Of a DNA stretch of 53,231 bases, positions 8,018-16,175 are shown piece by piece. Source of the stretch: Vogesella alkaliphila (lineage in GTDB: Bacteria; Pseudomonadota; Gammaproteobacteria; Burkholderiales; Chromobacteriaceae); assembly GCF_014652475.1 (NCBI RefSeq), contig NZ_BMYW01000014.1, positions 1 to 53,231 of the forward strand. Direction: 5' to 3'. A program made the translations under genes and the position numbers. Under the pieces are notes generated by a model. The model was not told where the DNA came from. It was given only the letters and a program-made list of their open reading frames with translations, and searched no databases. Numbering within the stretch: position 1 is the stretch's first letter; the number at the start of each line of letters is the position of its first letter.

Positions 8018-8929
8018 CTACACCGCCGGATAGCGCGCCGCCAGCTGCTGCCACAGCGCATCCAGCGCCGGCAGTTCGCGCCGTGCGTCGCGGTAGACGC
8101 GGATCTCCATCGGCAGTGTCCACTGCTCGCCGCCGGCGGCCCGCAGCTGGCCGGCCGCCAGCTCACGCTGCACCGCGCTGTGCGGCAGGAAGGCGACGCC
8201 GTGCCCTTCCAGCACCATCGCCTTCAGCCCCTCGGCCATGTCGGTCTCGAAGCACTGCCGCAGCGCGCAGACCGCCGGCGCCCGCTCCAGGATCAGGTCG
8301 GTCATGCGCCGGAAGTAGGCGTTCGGGCCGTAGCCGAGAAAGGGCAGCGGCGTCGCGCTGCTGCCGGGCAGCTGCCACTGCGGCTGGCCGTCGGGCAAGG
8401 CGCGCGCGAACGGCCCCAGCGTCTCGCTGCCCAGGCGCAGGCCGGGATAGCGGCCGGCGCTCAGCTCCACCGGATGGCGCGGATGGTGGTAGCACAGCAG
8501 CAGGTCGGCATTGCCCTCCACCAGCGCCACCACCGCGTCGTGCACGTTGTGCGCCAACAGCCGCCACGACACCTCGCCCAGCGCCGCGCGCTCGTCCGCC
8601 AGCCAGCGCGGCACGAAGCCGAACGACAGCGTGTGCGGCACCGCCAGCGTCAGCGTGGTGCCGTCCGCCGCGTGCAGGCCGCGCAGCAGGGTGCGGGTGC
8701 TGGACAGCTCGCCGACCAGCTGCCGCGCCTTGTCCAGCAGCAGCTCGCCGGCCGGCGTCAGCCGCGTCGGCCAGGTGGTGCGGTCGATCAGGTCGGCGCC
8801 CAGCCACTGCTCCAGCGCCTTGATGCGGCGCGAGAACGCCGGCTGCGTCAGGTGGCGCAATTCGGCGGAGCGGGTAAAGCTGCCGGTCTCGGCCAATACC
8901 AGAAAGTCTTCCAGCCAGCGGGTTTCCAT
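8018..8929 (-). CDS. LysR-type transcriptional regulator
   Basis: A 303-residue protein. The N-terminal winged helix-turn-helix spans about residues 2-60, with FLVLAETGSFTRSAELRHLTQPAFSRRIKALE, the standard LTTR reading helix. The C-terminal part is a periplasmic-binding-like effector domain. AGGAGG stands 6 bases before the start at 8929. LysR proteins often control neighbouring genes. Here aspA lies downstream on the same strand rather than divergently, separated by the repeat hairpin, so control of aspA is possible but not shown. The ligand is unknown. Confidence 0.88.
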   Translation of the reverse strand: METRWLEDFLVLAETGSFTRSAELRHLTQPAFSRRIKALEQWLGADLIDRTTWPTRLTPAGELLLDKARQLVGELSSTRTLLRGLHAADGTTLTLAVPHTLSFGFVPRWLADERAALGEVSWRLLAHNVHDAVVALVEGNADLLLCYHHPRHPVELSAGRYPGLRLGSETLGPFARALPDGQPQWQLPGSSATPLPFLGYGPNAYFRRMTDLILERAPAVCALRQCFETDMAEGLKAMVLEGHGVAFLPHSAVQRELAAGQLRAAGGEQWTLPMEIRVYRDARRELPALDALWQQLAARYPAV

Positions 8930-8981
8930 AGCACACCTCCTGCAATGGCCAGCAGCGTAAACGCTCTGCCGGCCGCACGCA

Positions 8982-9023
8982 AAAAAGGTTGGCCGCATGA
9001 TCTCTCATGCGGCCAACCTTTTT
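8982..9023. terminator. Terminator built from an inverted pair of the 13-bp repeat
   Basis: A perfect 19-bp stem (8982-9000 and 9005-9023) with a TCTC loop. It contains exact repeat copies at 8985-8997 (plus) and 9008-9020 (minus), with an A-run before and a T-run after. It ends the DUF2164 gene (stop at 9043) on the minus strand and could also work on the plus strand. Confidence 0.85.
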
Positions 9024-9042
9024 AATCTCGTCACGGGCGCTT

Positions 9043-9288
9043 TCAGTCGCGCTCCAGCTCCCACAGCGCCGACTGCAGCGACTCCATGCGCGCATCCAGC
9101 GCGCTGCGGGCGTCGGCCAGGGCGCGGTTGTAGATCGCCGGGCCGATGCGCCCGGCGACGAACAGCAGCAGCGACTGCGCGTCGAACGCGCCCAGTTCCA
9201 CCCCGAACTCGCTGTCCAGCTGGCGCTGCAGCGCGGGGGCCAGCTCGGCGAGCTGGGCGGGGCTGAGGAAACGTTCGTCGCGACTCAT
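9043..9288 (-). CDS. DUF2164 family protein
   Basis: An 81-residue protein with the DUF2164 pattern: an LS-x-AQ-x-x-x-L helix, DSEFGVELGAFDAQSLLLFVAGRIGPAIYNRALADAR, then an acidic/amphipathic C-terminal helix. The IGPAIYN-x-A-x-DA core is the family hallmark. GGAG is 8 bases upstream of the start. The family is conserved in proteobacteria and its function is unknown. It is likely expressed on its own, since a hairpin precedes it and a strong terminator follows. Confidence 0.8.
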   Translation of the reverse strand: MSRDERFLSPAQLAELAPALQRQLDSEFGVELGAFDAQSLLLFVAGRIGPAIYNRALADARSALDARMESLQSALWELERD

Positions 9289-9307
9289 GGCAAGACTCCG
9301 GAATGAC

Positions 9308-9333
9308 GCGCTGCCGCCGGGCGGCGGCAGCGC
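9308..9333 (-). terminator. Hairpin downstream of the dicarboxylate symporter gene
   Basis: An 11-bp perfect GC-rich stem GCGCTGCCGCC (9308-9318) with a 4-base loop and its complement. No T-run follows on the minus strand, so termination here may be weak or the hairpin may mainly stabilise the mRNA 3' end. Confidence 0.5.
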
Positions 9334-9348
9334 AAAACGCGCAGTCTA

Positions 9349-10665
9349 TCAGCCCTGCTTGGCCAGCGCCGGCTGCAGCTCGACGTCCTTGCCGTCCTGC
9401 GGGTCGATATCGTCGTCCTCGTCCAGTTGCGGCAGGGCGGCGGTCAGTTCCTTCTCGGTCTTGGCCACCACGCAGGAGGCGATGGCGTTACCCAGCACGT
9501 TGGTCGCGGAACGGCCCATGTCCAGGAAGTGGTCGACGCCCAGGAGCAGCAGCAGGCCGGCTTCCGGGATGTTGAACTGCGCCAGGGTGGCGGCGATCAC
9601 CACCAGCGACGCGCGCGGCACGCCGGCCATGCCCTTGGAGGTCACCATCAGGATCAGCAGCATGGTGATTTCCTGCGACAGCGTCAGGTCGATGCCGTAG
9701 GCCTGGGCGATGAAGATGGCGGCGAAGGTGCAGTACATCATCGAGCCGTCGAGGTTGAACGAGTAGCCCATCGGCAGCACGAAGCTGGCGATGCGGTCGG
9801 AGCAGCCGAAGCGCTTCAGGCGGTCCAGCGTCTTCGGATAGGCGGCCTCGGAGCTGGCGGTGGAGAAGGCCAGCAGCGCCGGTTCGCGGATGGCGCGCAG
9901 CAGCTCAATGACGCGGCCCTTCAGGAACAGCGCGCCCATGCCCAGCAAGGCCAGCCACAAGAGGCCCAGCGACAGGTAGAACTGCGCCATGAAGCTGCCG
10001 TAGGTGGACAGGATGCCCAGGCCCTCTTTCGCCACCATGCCGGCGATCGCCGCGAACACCGCGAACGGCGCGAAGTTCATCACGTAGCCGGTGACCTTCA
10101 GCATGATGTGGGCGACGGCGTCGATGGCGTCGATCAGACCACGGGCCTTGTCGCCGATGGCGGCGGCGCCGGTACCGAAGAACAGCGAGAACACCACGAT
10201 GGCGAGGATCTCGTTCTTGGCCATCGCGTCGAACACGCTCTTCGGAATCAGGTGGCTGATGAAGTCCTTCAGCGTCAGCGCGCCCTTCTCGATGCCGGAG
10301 CTGGCGGTCACGTCCGGCAGCGGCAGGCCGAGGCCGACGCCCGGCTTCAGCAGGTTCACCATCACCAGGCCCAGCAGCAGCGACACCAGCGACGCGGTGA
10401 CGAACCAGCCCATCGCCTTGGCGCCGATGCGGCCAACGGTGGCGGAGTCGCCCATGCGCGCAATGCCGACTACCAGGGTGGAGAACACCAGCGGCGCGAT
10501 GATCATCTTGATCAGGCGCAGGAAGATGTCGGTCAGAACGGACAGATTGTCGGCGAAGGATTTGATGGCTTCCGGGCTGCCTGCCAGCTCGCGCCAGCCG
10601 TAACCGGTGATGATACCCAGTACCATTGCGGCCAGGATCATCGTTGTCAGTCGATTGAGTTTCAC
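9349..10665 (-). CDS. Dicarboxylate/amino acid:cation symporter (DAACS/SLC1 family)
   Basis: A 438-residue polytopic inner-membrane transporter of the GltP/DctA family. Family signatures are the serine-rich hairpin AFSTASSEAAYPKTL, the LPMGYSFNLDGSMMYCTFAAIFIAQ segment (NxDG motif) and the C-terminal GVDHFLDMGRSATNVLGNAIA motif that binds substrate and Na+/H+. The substrate (C4-dicarboxylate, glutamate or aspartate) cannot be set from sequence alone; nearby aspartase makes a dicarboxylate/aspartate role plausible. I choose the GTG at 10665 because GGAG lies 5 bases upstream; an in-frame ATG at 10680 is the alternative. The C-terminus is acidic (DEDDDIDPQDGKD). Confidence 0.88.
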   Translation of the reverse strand: MKLNRLTTMILAAMVLGIITGYGWRELAGSPEAIKSFADNLSVLTDIFLRLIKMIIAPLVFSTLVVGIARMGDSATVGRIGAKAMGWFVTASLVSLLLGLVMVNLLKPGVGLGLPLPDVTASSGIEKGALTLKDFISHLIPKSVFDAMAKNEILAIVVFSLFFGTGAAAIGDKARGLIDAIDAVAHIMLKVTGYVMNFAPFAVFAAIAGMVAKEGLGILSTYGSFMAQFYLSLGLLWLALLGMGALFLKGRVIELLRAIREPALLAFSTASSEAAYPKTLDRLKRFGCSDRIASFVLPMGYSFNLDGSMMYCTFAAIFIAQAYGIDLTLSQEITMLLILMVTSKGMAGVPRASLVVIAATLAQFNIPEAGLLLLLGVDHFLDMGRSATNVLGNAIASCVVAKTEKELTAALPQLDEDDDIDPQDGKDVELQPALAKQG

Positions 10666-10760
10666 GGGGACTCCATGCATATGAGGGTCAATAACACTTT
10701 CGTGGAACCGGGCGGGCCCGGTGTACCGGCATCTGGCGTGCCGTTGTCTGGGCTGCGATA

Positions 10761-10778
10761 TAGCACGCGCCATGCCAG
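10761..10778 (-). promoter_or_regulatory. Possible sigma-54 promoter of the symporter gene
   Basis: The minus strand reads CTGGCATGGCGCGTGCTA, with GG and GC separated by 10 bases as in -24/-12 promoters, about 100 bp upstream of the start codon. One -12 base departs from TTGC. dctA genes are sigma-54 dependent in several proteobacteria. Chance matches are likely in GC-rich DNA, so this is weak. Confidence 0.3.
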
Positions 10779-10907
10779 CGCCGGCCAGCGCCAACGTCCT
10801 GATTTGCAAGGCGATAAATCGGCGACCCCTGCCGCGGCAACGGCAAGCCGAACAGCCACCCGATCGGCATCCGGATTTCCGAACGCGCAACCGCCGCCGC
10901 ACAGCCA

Positions 10908-10947
10908 TAAAAAAACCGCCCGTCATGGCTTGCATGACGGGCGGTTT
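10908..10947 (-). terminator. Strong terminator closing the glycan cluster
   Basis: A perfect 15-bp stem AAACCGCCCGTCATG (10913-10927) and its complement (10933-10947) with a 5-base loop; on the minus strand it is followed by a run of T. It stands 15 bp after the stop of the last cluster gene. Confidence 0.9.
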
Positions 10948-10962
10948 GATGACGGCGCCGCT

Positions 10963-12852
10963 TCAGTCGCCGCTGGCGGCCTGCGCCACCCAGTCGGCGG
11001 TGTGCGCCGCCGCCTTGAATTCGTGCACCACCTGCTGCAGCTCGGCGAAGGCGCGCGGCGCGTCCAGCGCGGCGCAGGCGTCGCGCAAGACCGCCAGATG
11101 GCCGGCCAGCTCCGCCGGCGGCAGGTGGTACTCCTGCGCGCGCATGATGCGCGGATGGTCGGTGGCCAGCACGCCGTCGCCGATCAGCAGCTCCTCGTAC
11201 AGCTTCTCGCCCGGGCGCAAACCGGTGCAGCGGATCTCGATGTCGCCGTGCGGATGGTAGTCGTCGCGCACCTCCAGCCCGGACAGGTGGATCATGCGCC
11301 GCGCCAGGTCCATGATCTTCACCGGCTCGCCCATGTCCAGCACGAACACGTCGCCGCCCTCGCCCATCGCGCCGGCCTGGATCACCAGCTGCGCCGCCTC
11401 GGGGATGGTCATGAAGTAGCGGGTGATGTCGGGATGGGTCAGCGTCACCGGCCCGCCGCTGGCGATCTGCTGCTTGAACAGCGGCACCACCGAGCCGGAG
11501 CTGCCCAGCACGTTGCCGAAGCGCACCATCACGAAGCGGGTGCGGCTGCCGGCGGCGTGGCGCGCCTGCAGCGTCAGCTCGGCCAGGCGCTTGCTGGCAC
11601 CCATCACGTTGGTGGGCCGCACCGCCTTGTCGGTGGAAATCAGCACGAAGGTGGCGACGCCGGCCTCCTGTGCCGCCTGCGCGCAGCTGTCGGTGCCGAA
11701 GGCGTTGTTGACGATGCCGGCCACCGGATTGTGTTCCACCATCGGCACATGTTTATAAGCCGCCGCGTGGTACACCGTCTCCACCGCGAATGCCTGCAGC
11801 ACCGAGGCCAGCCGCGCGGTATCGGTGACGCTGCCCAGCACCGGCCGCCGCTCGATCGCCGGCGCCAGCCGCGCCAGCTCCTGGTCGATCGCGTACAGCG
11901 CGTATTCGGACAGCTCGAACAACACGATGCGCGCCGGACGGTTTTTCACGATCTGGCGGCACAGCTCGGCGCCGATGGAGCCGCCGGCGCCGGTGACCAT
12001 CACCACCTTGCCGCGGATGTTGGCCGCCAGCAGCTCCGGCTGCGGCGGCACCTGGTCGCGGCCGAGCACGTCGTCGATCTCCACCTCGCGCAGTTCTTCC
12101 ACCCGCACCTCGCCGGACACCAGGTCGGCCATGCCCGGCAGGCGCTTGATCGGCACATGCAGCGTTTCCAGCTGCTCCAGGATCTGGCGGTGGCGGCCGC
12201 GGCTGGCCGACGGCATCGCCAGCAGGATTGCCTCCGCGCCGCTGTCCTTCAGCAGCTGCGGCAGGGTCAGCGGGTCGTGCACCGTCAGGCCGCGGAAGGT
12301 GCGGCGCCACAGCTGCGGGTTGTCGTCGACAAAGGCCAGCGGCCGGTATTCACGCCCCTCGTGCAGGGCCGCCATCAGCTGCAGCCCGGCCCGGCCGGCG
12401 CCGTAGATGATCACCGGCCGCCGCGGCGCGTCCAGCGCGTCGATGCGACGCACGATGCCGCGCAGGAAAAAGCGGCTGCCGCCGATGTAGGCCATCGCGA
12501 ACACCCAGAAGATCACGATGGCGGTGCGCGGGAACGGCGCGATGCCGGCCATCAGGATCACCGCCATCAGCAGCAGCACCGACAGCGACACGCCGACGAA
12601 CACGGTGTACACGATGCGGTCGTCGAGGAACTTCAGCACCGCGCGGTACAGGCCGAGCTTGATGAAGATCGGCAGCACCCACAGCGGCGGCACCGCGAAG
12701 ATCCACAGGTACGGGTCCAGCTTCGGGTCCCAGTTGCCGCCCAGGCGCAGCAGCACCGCGCTCCACAGCGCCAGCGGCAGCAGCAGCGCGTCCAGCAGCA
12801 TCAAGAGCGCCATCTTGTGATGGCGCGAGAAGGAAAGCAGTTTTTCCAGCAT
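10963..12852 (-). CDS. Membrane-anchored UDP-sugar C6-dehydratase (WbpM/PglF/CapD family)
   Basis: A 629-residue protein. Four predicted N-terminal membrane helices (to about residue 120) are followed by a CoA-binding-like region with VIIYGAGRAGLQL, then an extended SDR domain. The NAD site is VTGAGGSIGAE near residue 285, and ISTDKAVRPTNVMGASKR near 400 has the MxxxK arrangement (Met replacing the usual SDR Tyr) typical of WbpM/PglF. The family converts UDP-GlcNAc to the UDP-4-keto-6-deoxy sugar, the first step to QuiNAc, FucNAc or bacillosamine. It is the last cluster gene, 37 bp after the sugar-phosphate transferase, with a dispersed repeat copy in between. The adjacent DegT aminotransferase would use its 4-keto product. 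Confidence 0.9.
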   Translation of the reverse strand: MLEKLLSFSRHHKMALLMLLDALLLPLALWSAVLLRLGGNWDPKLDPYLWIFAVPPLWVLPIFIKLGLYRAVLKFLDDRIVYTVFVGVSLSVLLLMAVILMAGIAPFPRTAIVIFWVFAMAYIGGSRFFLRGIVRRIDALDAPRRPVIIYGAGRAGLQLMAALHEGREYRPLAFVDDNPQLWRRTFRGLTVHDPLTLPQLLKDSGAEAILLAMPSASRGRHRQILEQLETLHVPIKRLPGMADLVSGEVRVEELREVEIDDVLGRDQVPPQPELLAANIRGKVVMVTGAGGSIGAELCRQIVKNRPARIVLFELSEYALYAIDQELARLAPAIERRPVLGSVTDTARLASVLQAFAVETVYHAAAYKHVPMVEHNPVAGIVNNAFGTDSCAQAAQEAGVATFVLISTDKAVRPTNVMGASKRLAELTLQARHAAGSRTRFVMVRFGNVLGSSGSVVPLFKQQIASGGPVTLTHPDITRYFMTIPEAAQLVIQAGAMGEGGDVFVLDMGEPVKIMDLARRMIHLSGLEVRDDYHPHGDIEIRCTGLRPGEKLYEELLIGDGVLATDHPRIMRAQEYHLPPAELAGHLAVLRDACAALDAPRAFAELQQVVHEFKAAAHTADWVAQAASGD

Positions 12853-12861
12853 GTTGTTCCC

Positions 12862-12874
12862 AAGGTTGGCCGCA
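12862..12874 (+). repeat. Dispersed 13-bp repeat, exact copy
   Basis: A single copy in the 37-bp gap between the sugar-phosphate transferase stop and the dehydratase start. Confidence 0.9.
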
Positions 12875-12889
12875 AACCGGGCCGCAAGC

Positions 12890-13678
12890 CTAGCGCGACA
12901 CGATCTTCAGCAAGGTGGCGAGGATGATCTGAACATCGCCCCACAGCGTGTAGCTGCGCGCGTACTGCACGTAGTAGTCCAGCTTCTGCGGCAGGATCGA
13001 TTCGACGTACATCTTCTCCGCATCGGCCGCTTTGCCGAGCAGCTCGTTCTCGTCGATCATGCGGATCGACGCCCAGTCGGTAATGCCGGGGCGCACCGAC
13101 AGCACGATCTCCCGTACCCGCGCCGGATACAGCGCCACGTACTTCGGCACCTCCGGCCGCGGGCCGACCAGGCTCATGTCGCCGAACAGCACGTCCAAGA
13201 GCTGCGGCAGCTCGTCCAGCTTGGTCTTGCGCAGCAGGCGGCCGGCGCGGGTGACGCGGGCGTCGGCGCCCACCGTCAGCTGGCCGGCGGCCTCGGCATT
13301 GATCTGCATGGTGCGGAACTTGTGGATGCGGAACAGCTGGCCGCCACGCCCCACCCGCACCTGGCGGAAGAACACCGGCCCCGGCGAATCCAGCTTCACC
13401 CACAGCGCGATGGCCAGCAGCAGCGGCCAGATCAGCCACAGTCCGGCCAGCACCGCCACCAGGTCGAACAGGCGCTTGACGGTCGGCGAGCCGTGGGTAG
13501 CGGCCAGGGTTGGCCGCAGGTTATCAGGCAGCCCAAAGCTGCTGCGCGACTCGTCTGCGGCGTTGGCCAGTGCTCGCTCCCTCGCTGTACCGTTCGTACT
13601 ATCTCGGTCGCTGCGCGCCGTCCGCCTTGCATCCGCGCCGCTCGCGACGCTTTGCTTGTTTTCTGGCTTGTCGCTCAT
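12890..13678 (-). CDS. Undecaprenyl-phosphate sugar-1-phosphate transferase (PglC/WcaJ C-terminal type)
   Basis: A 262-residue protein. The catalytic part begins near residue 65 with TVKRLFDLVAV, one membrane-embedded helix, then FRQVRVGRGGQLFRIHKFRTM and the DELPQLLDVLFGDMSLVGPRPE motif of polyprenyl-phosphate phosphosugar transferases. It would load the first sugar-1-phosphate onto undecaprenyl phosphate. It lacks the large membrane domain of WcaJ and the acetyltransferase domain of neisserial PglB. The first 64 residues are a polar, Arg/Ser/Ala-rich, probably disordered extension unlike the family, with a 12/13 repeat copy at 13506-13518. The ATG at 13678 shares its A with the stop of the upstream aminotransferase, which supports this start by coupling. 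Confidence 0.85.
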   Translation of the reverse strand: MSDKPENKQSVASGADARRTARSDRDSTNGTARERALANAADESRSSFGLPDNLRPTLAATHGSPTVKRLFDLVAVLAGLWLIWPLLLAIALWVKLDSPGPVFFRQVRVGRGGQLFRIHKFRTMQINAEAAGQLTVGADARVTRAGRLLRKTKLDELPQLLDVLFGDMSLVGPRPEVPKYVALYPARVREIVLSVRPGITDWASIRMIDENELLGKAADAEKMYVESILPQKLDYYVQYARSYTLWGDVQIILATLLKIVSR

Positions 13679-14841
13679 CACTTGCCCAGCACTTCACGCA
13701 CCGCGGCGATGACGCGGGTCTGGTCGTCGTCCGTCATGCGGGTGTACAGCGGCAGCGTCACCTCGGCTTCGAACGCCGCGTCGGCCACCGGGAAGTCCTC
13801 GCGCTTGAGGCCGTAGCCGTCACGCCATACCGGCTGGCGGTGCAGCGGGATGAAGTGCACCGAGCAGCCGATGCCCAGCTCTGCCATGCGCACGATGAAA
13901 TCATCGCGGCTGATGCCGGCTTCCGGCTTGAGGCGCACCGGATACAAATGCCAGGCGTGGTTGCTGCCTGCGTCCTGCGGGCGAGCCGGCAGGATCAGCG
14001 GCAGGTCGGCCAGCTCGCGATCGAAGCGTGCGGCCAGGGTTTCGCGCTTGGCCAGGAAGGCATTGATCTTCCTCAGCTGATGGATGCCCATCGCCGCGGC
14101 GGTATCTGGCATGTTGTACTTGTAGCCGGGGGCGACCACCTCGTAGTACCAGGCCGGGGTCTTGGAGGTGTAGCGGTCGAAGGCGTCGCGGCTGATGCCG
14201 TGCAGGCGCATCACCTTGCAGCGCGCGATGATGTCCTTGTTCTTCGACACCACCATGCCGCCTTCGCCGGTAGTCATGGTCTTGTTGGCGTAGAAGCTGA
14301 ACACCGTCACATCGGAATCCAGCGTACCGATCAGCTTGCCCTTGTACCAGGTGGGCATGGCGTGGGCAGCGTCTTCCACCACTTTCAGCCCGTGCTCGCG
14401 GGCGATGGCGATGATGGCGTCCATGTCGCAGGCGAGGCCGGCGAAGTGCACCGGCATGATGGCGCGGGTCTTCGGCGTGATCGCGGCGCGGATCGCGTCC
14501 GGGCGAATGTTGAAGGTCACCGGGTCCACATCCACGATTACCGGGTGCGCGCCGAGGTAGCGCACCACCTCGGCGGTGGCGGTAAAGGTATAGCTGGGCA
14601 CGATCACCTCGTCTCCCTCTTTTATTCCCACCGCTTCCAGCGCCAGGTGCAGGCCGGCAGTGGCGGAGTTGACGGCAATCGCCTCCACGCCATCGCCGAT
14701 GAATGCCGCAAAATCGGCCTCGAACTGCTTGGTCTTGGGGCCGGTGGTTACCCAGCCGGAACGCAGCGCGTCGACCACTTCGTTGATTTCGTCATCACCG
14801 ATGTCCGGCAGCGCAAACGGTAGAAATTTCTGTTCAGCCAT
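13678..14841 (-). CDS. DegT/DnrJ/EryC1/StrS aminotransferase (PglE-like)
   Basis: A 387-residue PLP sugar aminotransferase. The expected Schiff-base lysine is Lys187 in [16 protein letters not shown], and the PLP-contacting VEDAAHA is at residues 155-161. Such enzymes transfer an amino group to a keto sugar nucleotide. Being next to the C6 dehydratase and the phosphosugar transferase suggests it aminates the 4-keto group to give a UDP-4-amino-4,6-dideoxy sugar, as PglE does in the bacillosamine route; that assignment is inference. No obvious ribosome binding site precedes the ATG. A 200-bp intergenic stretch with an inverted REP pair separates it from the acyltransferase gene. Confidence 0.87.
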   Translation of the reverse strand: MAEQKFLPFALPDIGDDEINEVVDALRSGWVTTGPKTKQFEADFAAFIGDGVEAIAVNSATAGLHLALEAVGIKEGDEVIVPSYTFTATAEVVRYLGAHPVIVDVDPVTFNIRPDAIRAAITPKTRAIMPVHFAGLACDMDAIIAIAREHGLKVVEDAAHAMPTWYKGKLIGTLDSDVTVFSFYANKTMTTGEGGMVVSKNKDIIARCKVMRLHGISRDAFDRYTSKTPAWYYEVVAPGYKYNMPDTAAAMGIHQLRKINAFLAKRETLAARFDRELADLPLILPARPQDAGSNHAWHLYPVRLKPEAGISRDDFIVRMAELGIGCSVHFIPLHRQPVWRDGYGLKREDFPVADAAFEAEVTLPLYTRMTDDDQTRVIAAVREVLGK

Positions 14842-14928
14842 TATGTTGTCTTTCGTTTATTCATTCCGGCCGGTTACACCCGCCGGTTAATCATCCTTAC
14901 GGCCAACCTTGGCCTCGGTATTTAAGCC

Positions 14929-15038
14929 GTAGCCCGGATAAGCGCAGCGCATCCGGGGATGCGCACGCATTATCGCGTCGGTCATTCACCACCGTGCCAA
15001 CATCTTCCCCGGATGCGCCTTCGGCTTATCCGGGCTAC
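14929..15038. repeat. Inverted pair of REP-like elements
   Basis: Copy one, GTAGCCCGGATAAGCGCAGCGCATCCGGGG in sense, spans 14929-14958, and the inverted copy spans 15007-15038 ending in GGCTTATCCGGGCTAC. The core resembles enterobacterial REP/PU units (CCGGATGCG-loop-CGCCTTATCCGGCCTAC). The pair lies directly after the stop of the acyltransferase gene, as REP pairs (BIMEs) do. A 12/13 copy of the 13-bp repeat is just to the left at 14898-14910. Confidence 0.82.
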
Positions 15039-15041
15039 CTG

Positions 15042-16079
15042 TTACTTGAGCTTGTCCGCCAGGCGCTTGCCTATCTTCTGCGTCGGCAATTCCACCAGGC
15101 GGTTGATGGCCACGGCCATGTACCAGGTGGCCAGCAGGGCAATGGCTACCATCAGCCACCACGGGGTGCCGTATTGTGCCAGCGCGAACAGGATGGCGTA
15201 ACCGGCTACCGAGTGGCAGACGTACCACGCATAACTGACACCGGCCACGCGGGTGAGCAGCGGCGCGGCCACCAGCTGCGGCCGGAAGGCGCCGGCCAGG
15301 AACAACACGATGCCGATGCCGTAGCTGGCATACAGCTGCAGCGAGCCCCAGTTGGTAACCCACACGAACAGCGCCAGCAGCGCGATGAAGTGCGCCGCCG
15401 TCTCCAGCTTGCCGGCCTGGCCGGTGCGGTAGAAGTACAACCAGCAGCCGGCGAACATCAGCGGGAAGTAGCAGACGATGGTCTGGAAATTGTTGGGAGC
15501 AGCAAAGCGTGTCAACCACGCCACCAGCGGCAGCAGCAGCCAGATTGCCCACTTGATGCGCCGGCCGGTAAGCGCGAATGCCGCGCCCAGCATGGCGTAG
15601 AACCACAGTTCCACCTTCAGCGTCCACATCACCGGATCAATGTTGCGTCCACCCAGCCAGTCCTGGAAGGCAATGCTGGCGTGGCCCAGCACATCGGCGC
15701 GGGTGACATCGAATTCACCATCCGGCAGCCAGGATGCCAGCCACAAGGCGGCAACCGTCAGCGCCAGCCCGGCCCAGTAGGTGGGGTAGATGCGGAAGAA
15801 GCGCGATACCGCGAAGCGCGCTGCGCCCATGCGGGTGAGCGACAGCGGAATCAGCAGCCCGGAAATCAGCAGGAACAGCCCCACGCCCACCGCCCCCAGG
15901 TTGAACGGCAGCACGAAGGAGGCACCGTGGTAACCGTCGATCGGTGGCAGGTTCATCACCTCGGCAATGCGATCACGCCGCTGCCAGAAAATCTGCGTGT
16001 AGTGGAACAGCACCACGGCCAGCATGGCCAGGCCGCGCAAGCCGTCGGCAAAGTCGAAGCGGATGTGTTGTTGGCTCAT
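15042..16079 (-). CDS. Acyltransferase family 3 (OafA/YrhL-type) membrane protein
   Basis: A 345-residue protein with about ten membrane helices. It starts with RFDFADGLRGLAMLAVVLFHY, the acyltransferase-3 N-terminus whose histidine after LF is thought to take part in catalysis. These proteins O-acylate surface glycans such as O-antigen, commonly with acetyl groups, using cytoplasmic acetyl-CoA. The start at 16079 excludes a 16-residue upstream stretch that reads through a 13-bp repeat copy (16097-16109). The gene is bracketed by REP-like elements on both sides, which suggests it may have been gained as a unit. Confidence 0.85.
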   Translation of the reverse strand: MSQQHIRFDFADGLRGLAMLAVVLFHYTQIFWQRRDRIAEVMNLPPIDGYHGASFVLPFNLGAVGVGLFLLISGLLIPLSLTRMGAARFAVSRFFRIYPTYWAGLALTVAALWLASWLPDGEFDVTRADVLGHASIAFQDWLGGRNIDPVMWTLKVELWFYAMLGAAFALTGRRIKWAIWLLLPLVAWLTRFAAPNNFQTIVCYFPLMFAGCWLYFYRTGQAGKLETAAHFIALLALFVWVTNWGSLQLYASYGIGIVLFLAGAFRPQLVAAPLLTRVAGVSYAWYVCHSVAGYAILFALAQYGTPWWLMVAIALLATWYMAVAINRLVELPTQKIGKRLADKLK

Positions 16080-16096
16080 GCTGTTCTCGTTGTCTA

Positions 16097-16109
16097 AAGG
16101 TTGGCCGCA
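16097..16109 (+). repeat. Dispersed 13-bp repeat, exact copy
   Basis: A single copy between the acyltransferase start (16079) and the glycosyltransferase end (16172), next to REP-like elements. Confidence 0.9.
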
Positions 16110-16129
16110 AGCTTTCTCCGGGCGCATTT

Positions 16130-16175
16130 CCCCGGATGCGGTTCCCCGGATGCGCCGGTGGCTTATCCGGGCTAC
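16130..16175 (+). repeat. REP-like element, partial plus full copy
   Basis: A partial unit CCCCGGATGCG (16130-16140) is followed by a full unit (16144-16175) ending GGCTTATCCGGGCTAC, matching the elements at 14929-15038. Its last bases overlap the end of the glycosyltransferase gene: the conserved CTA at 16172-16174 is that gene's TAG stop. Confidence 0.82.

Noticed and set aside
9427-12927. A 1166-codon plus-strand open frame, and a similar 879-codon one at 22448-25087
   Set aside because: Both run antisense to well-identified minus-strand genes, have His/Arg/Gln-rich composition typical of GC-rich antisense frames, and match no family.
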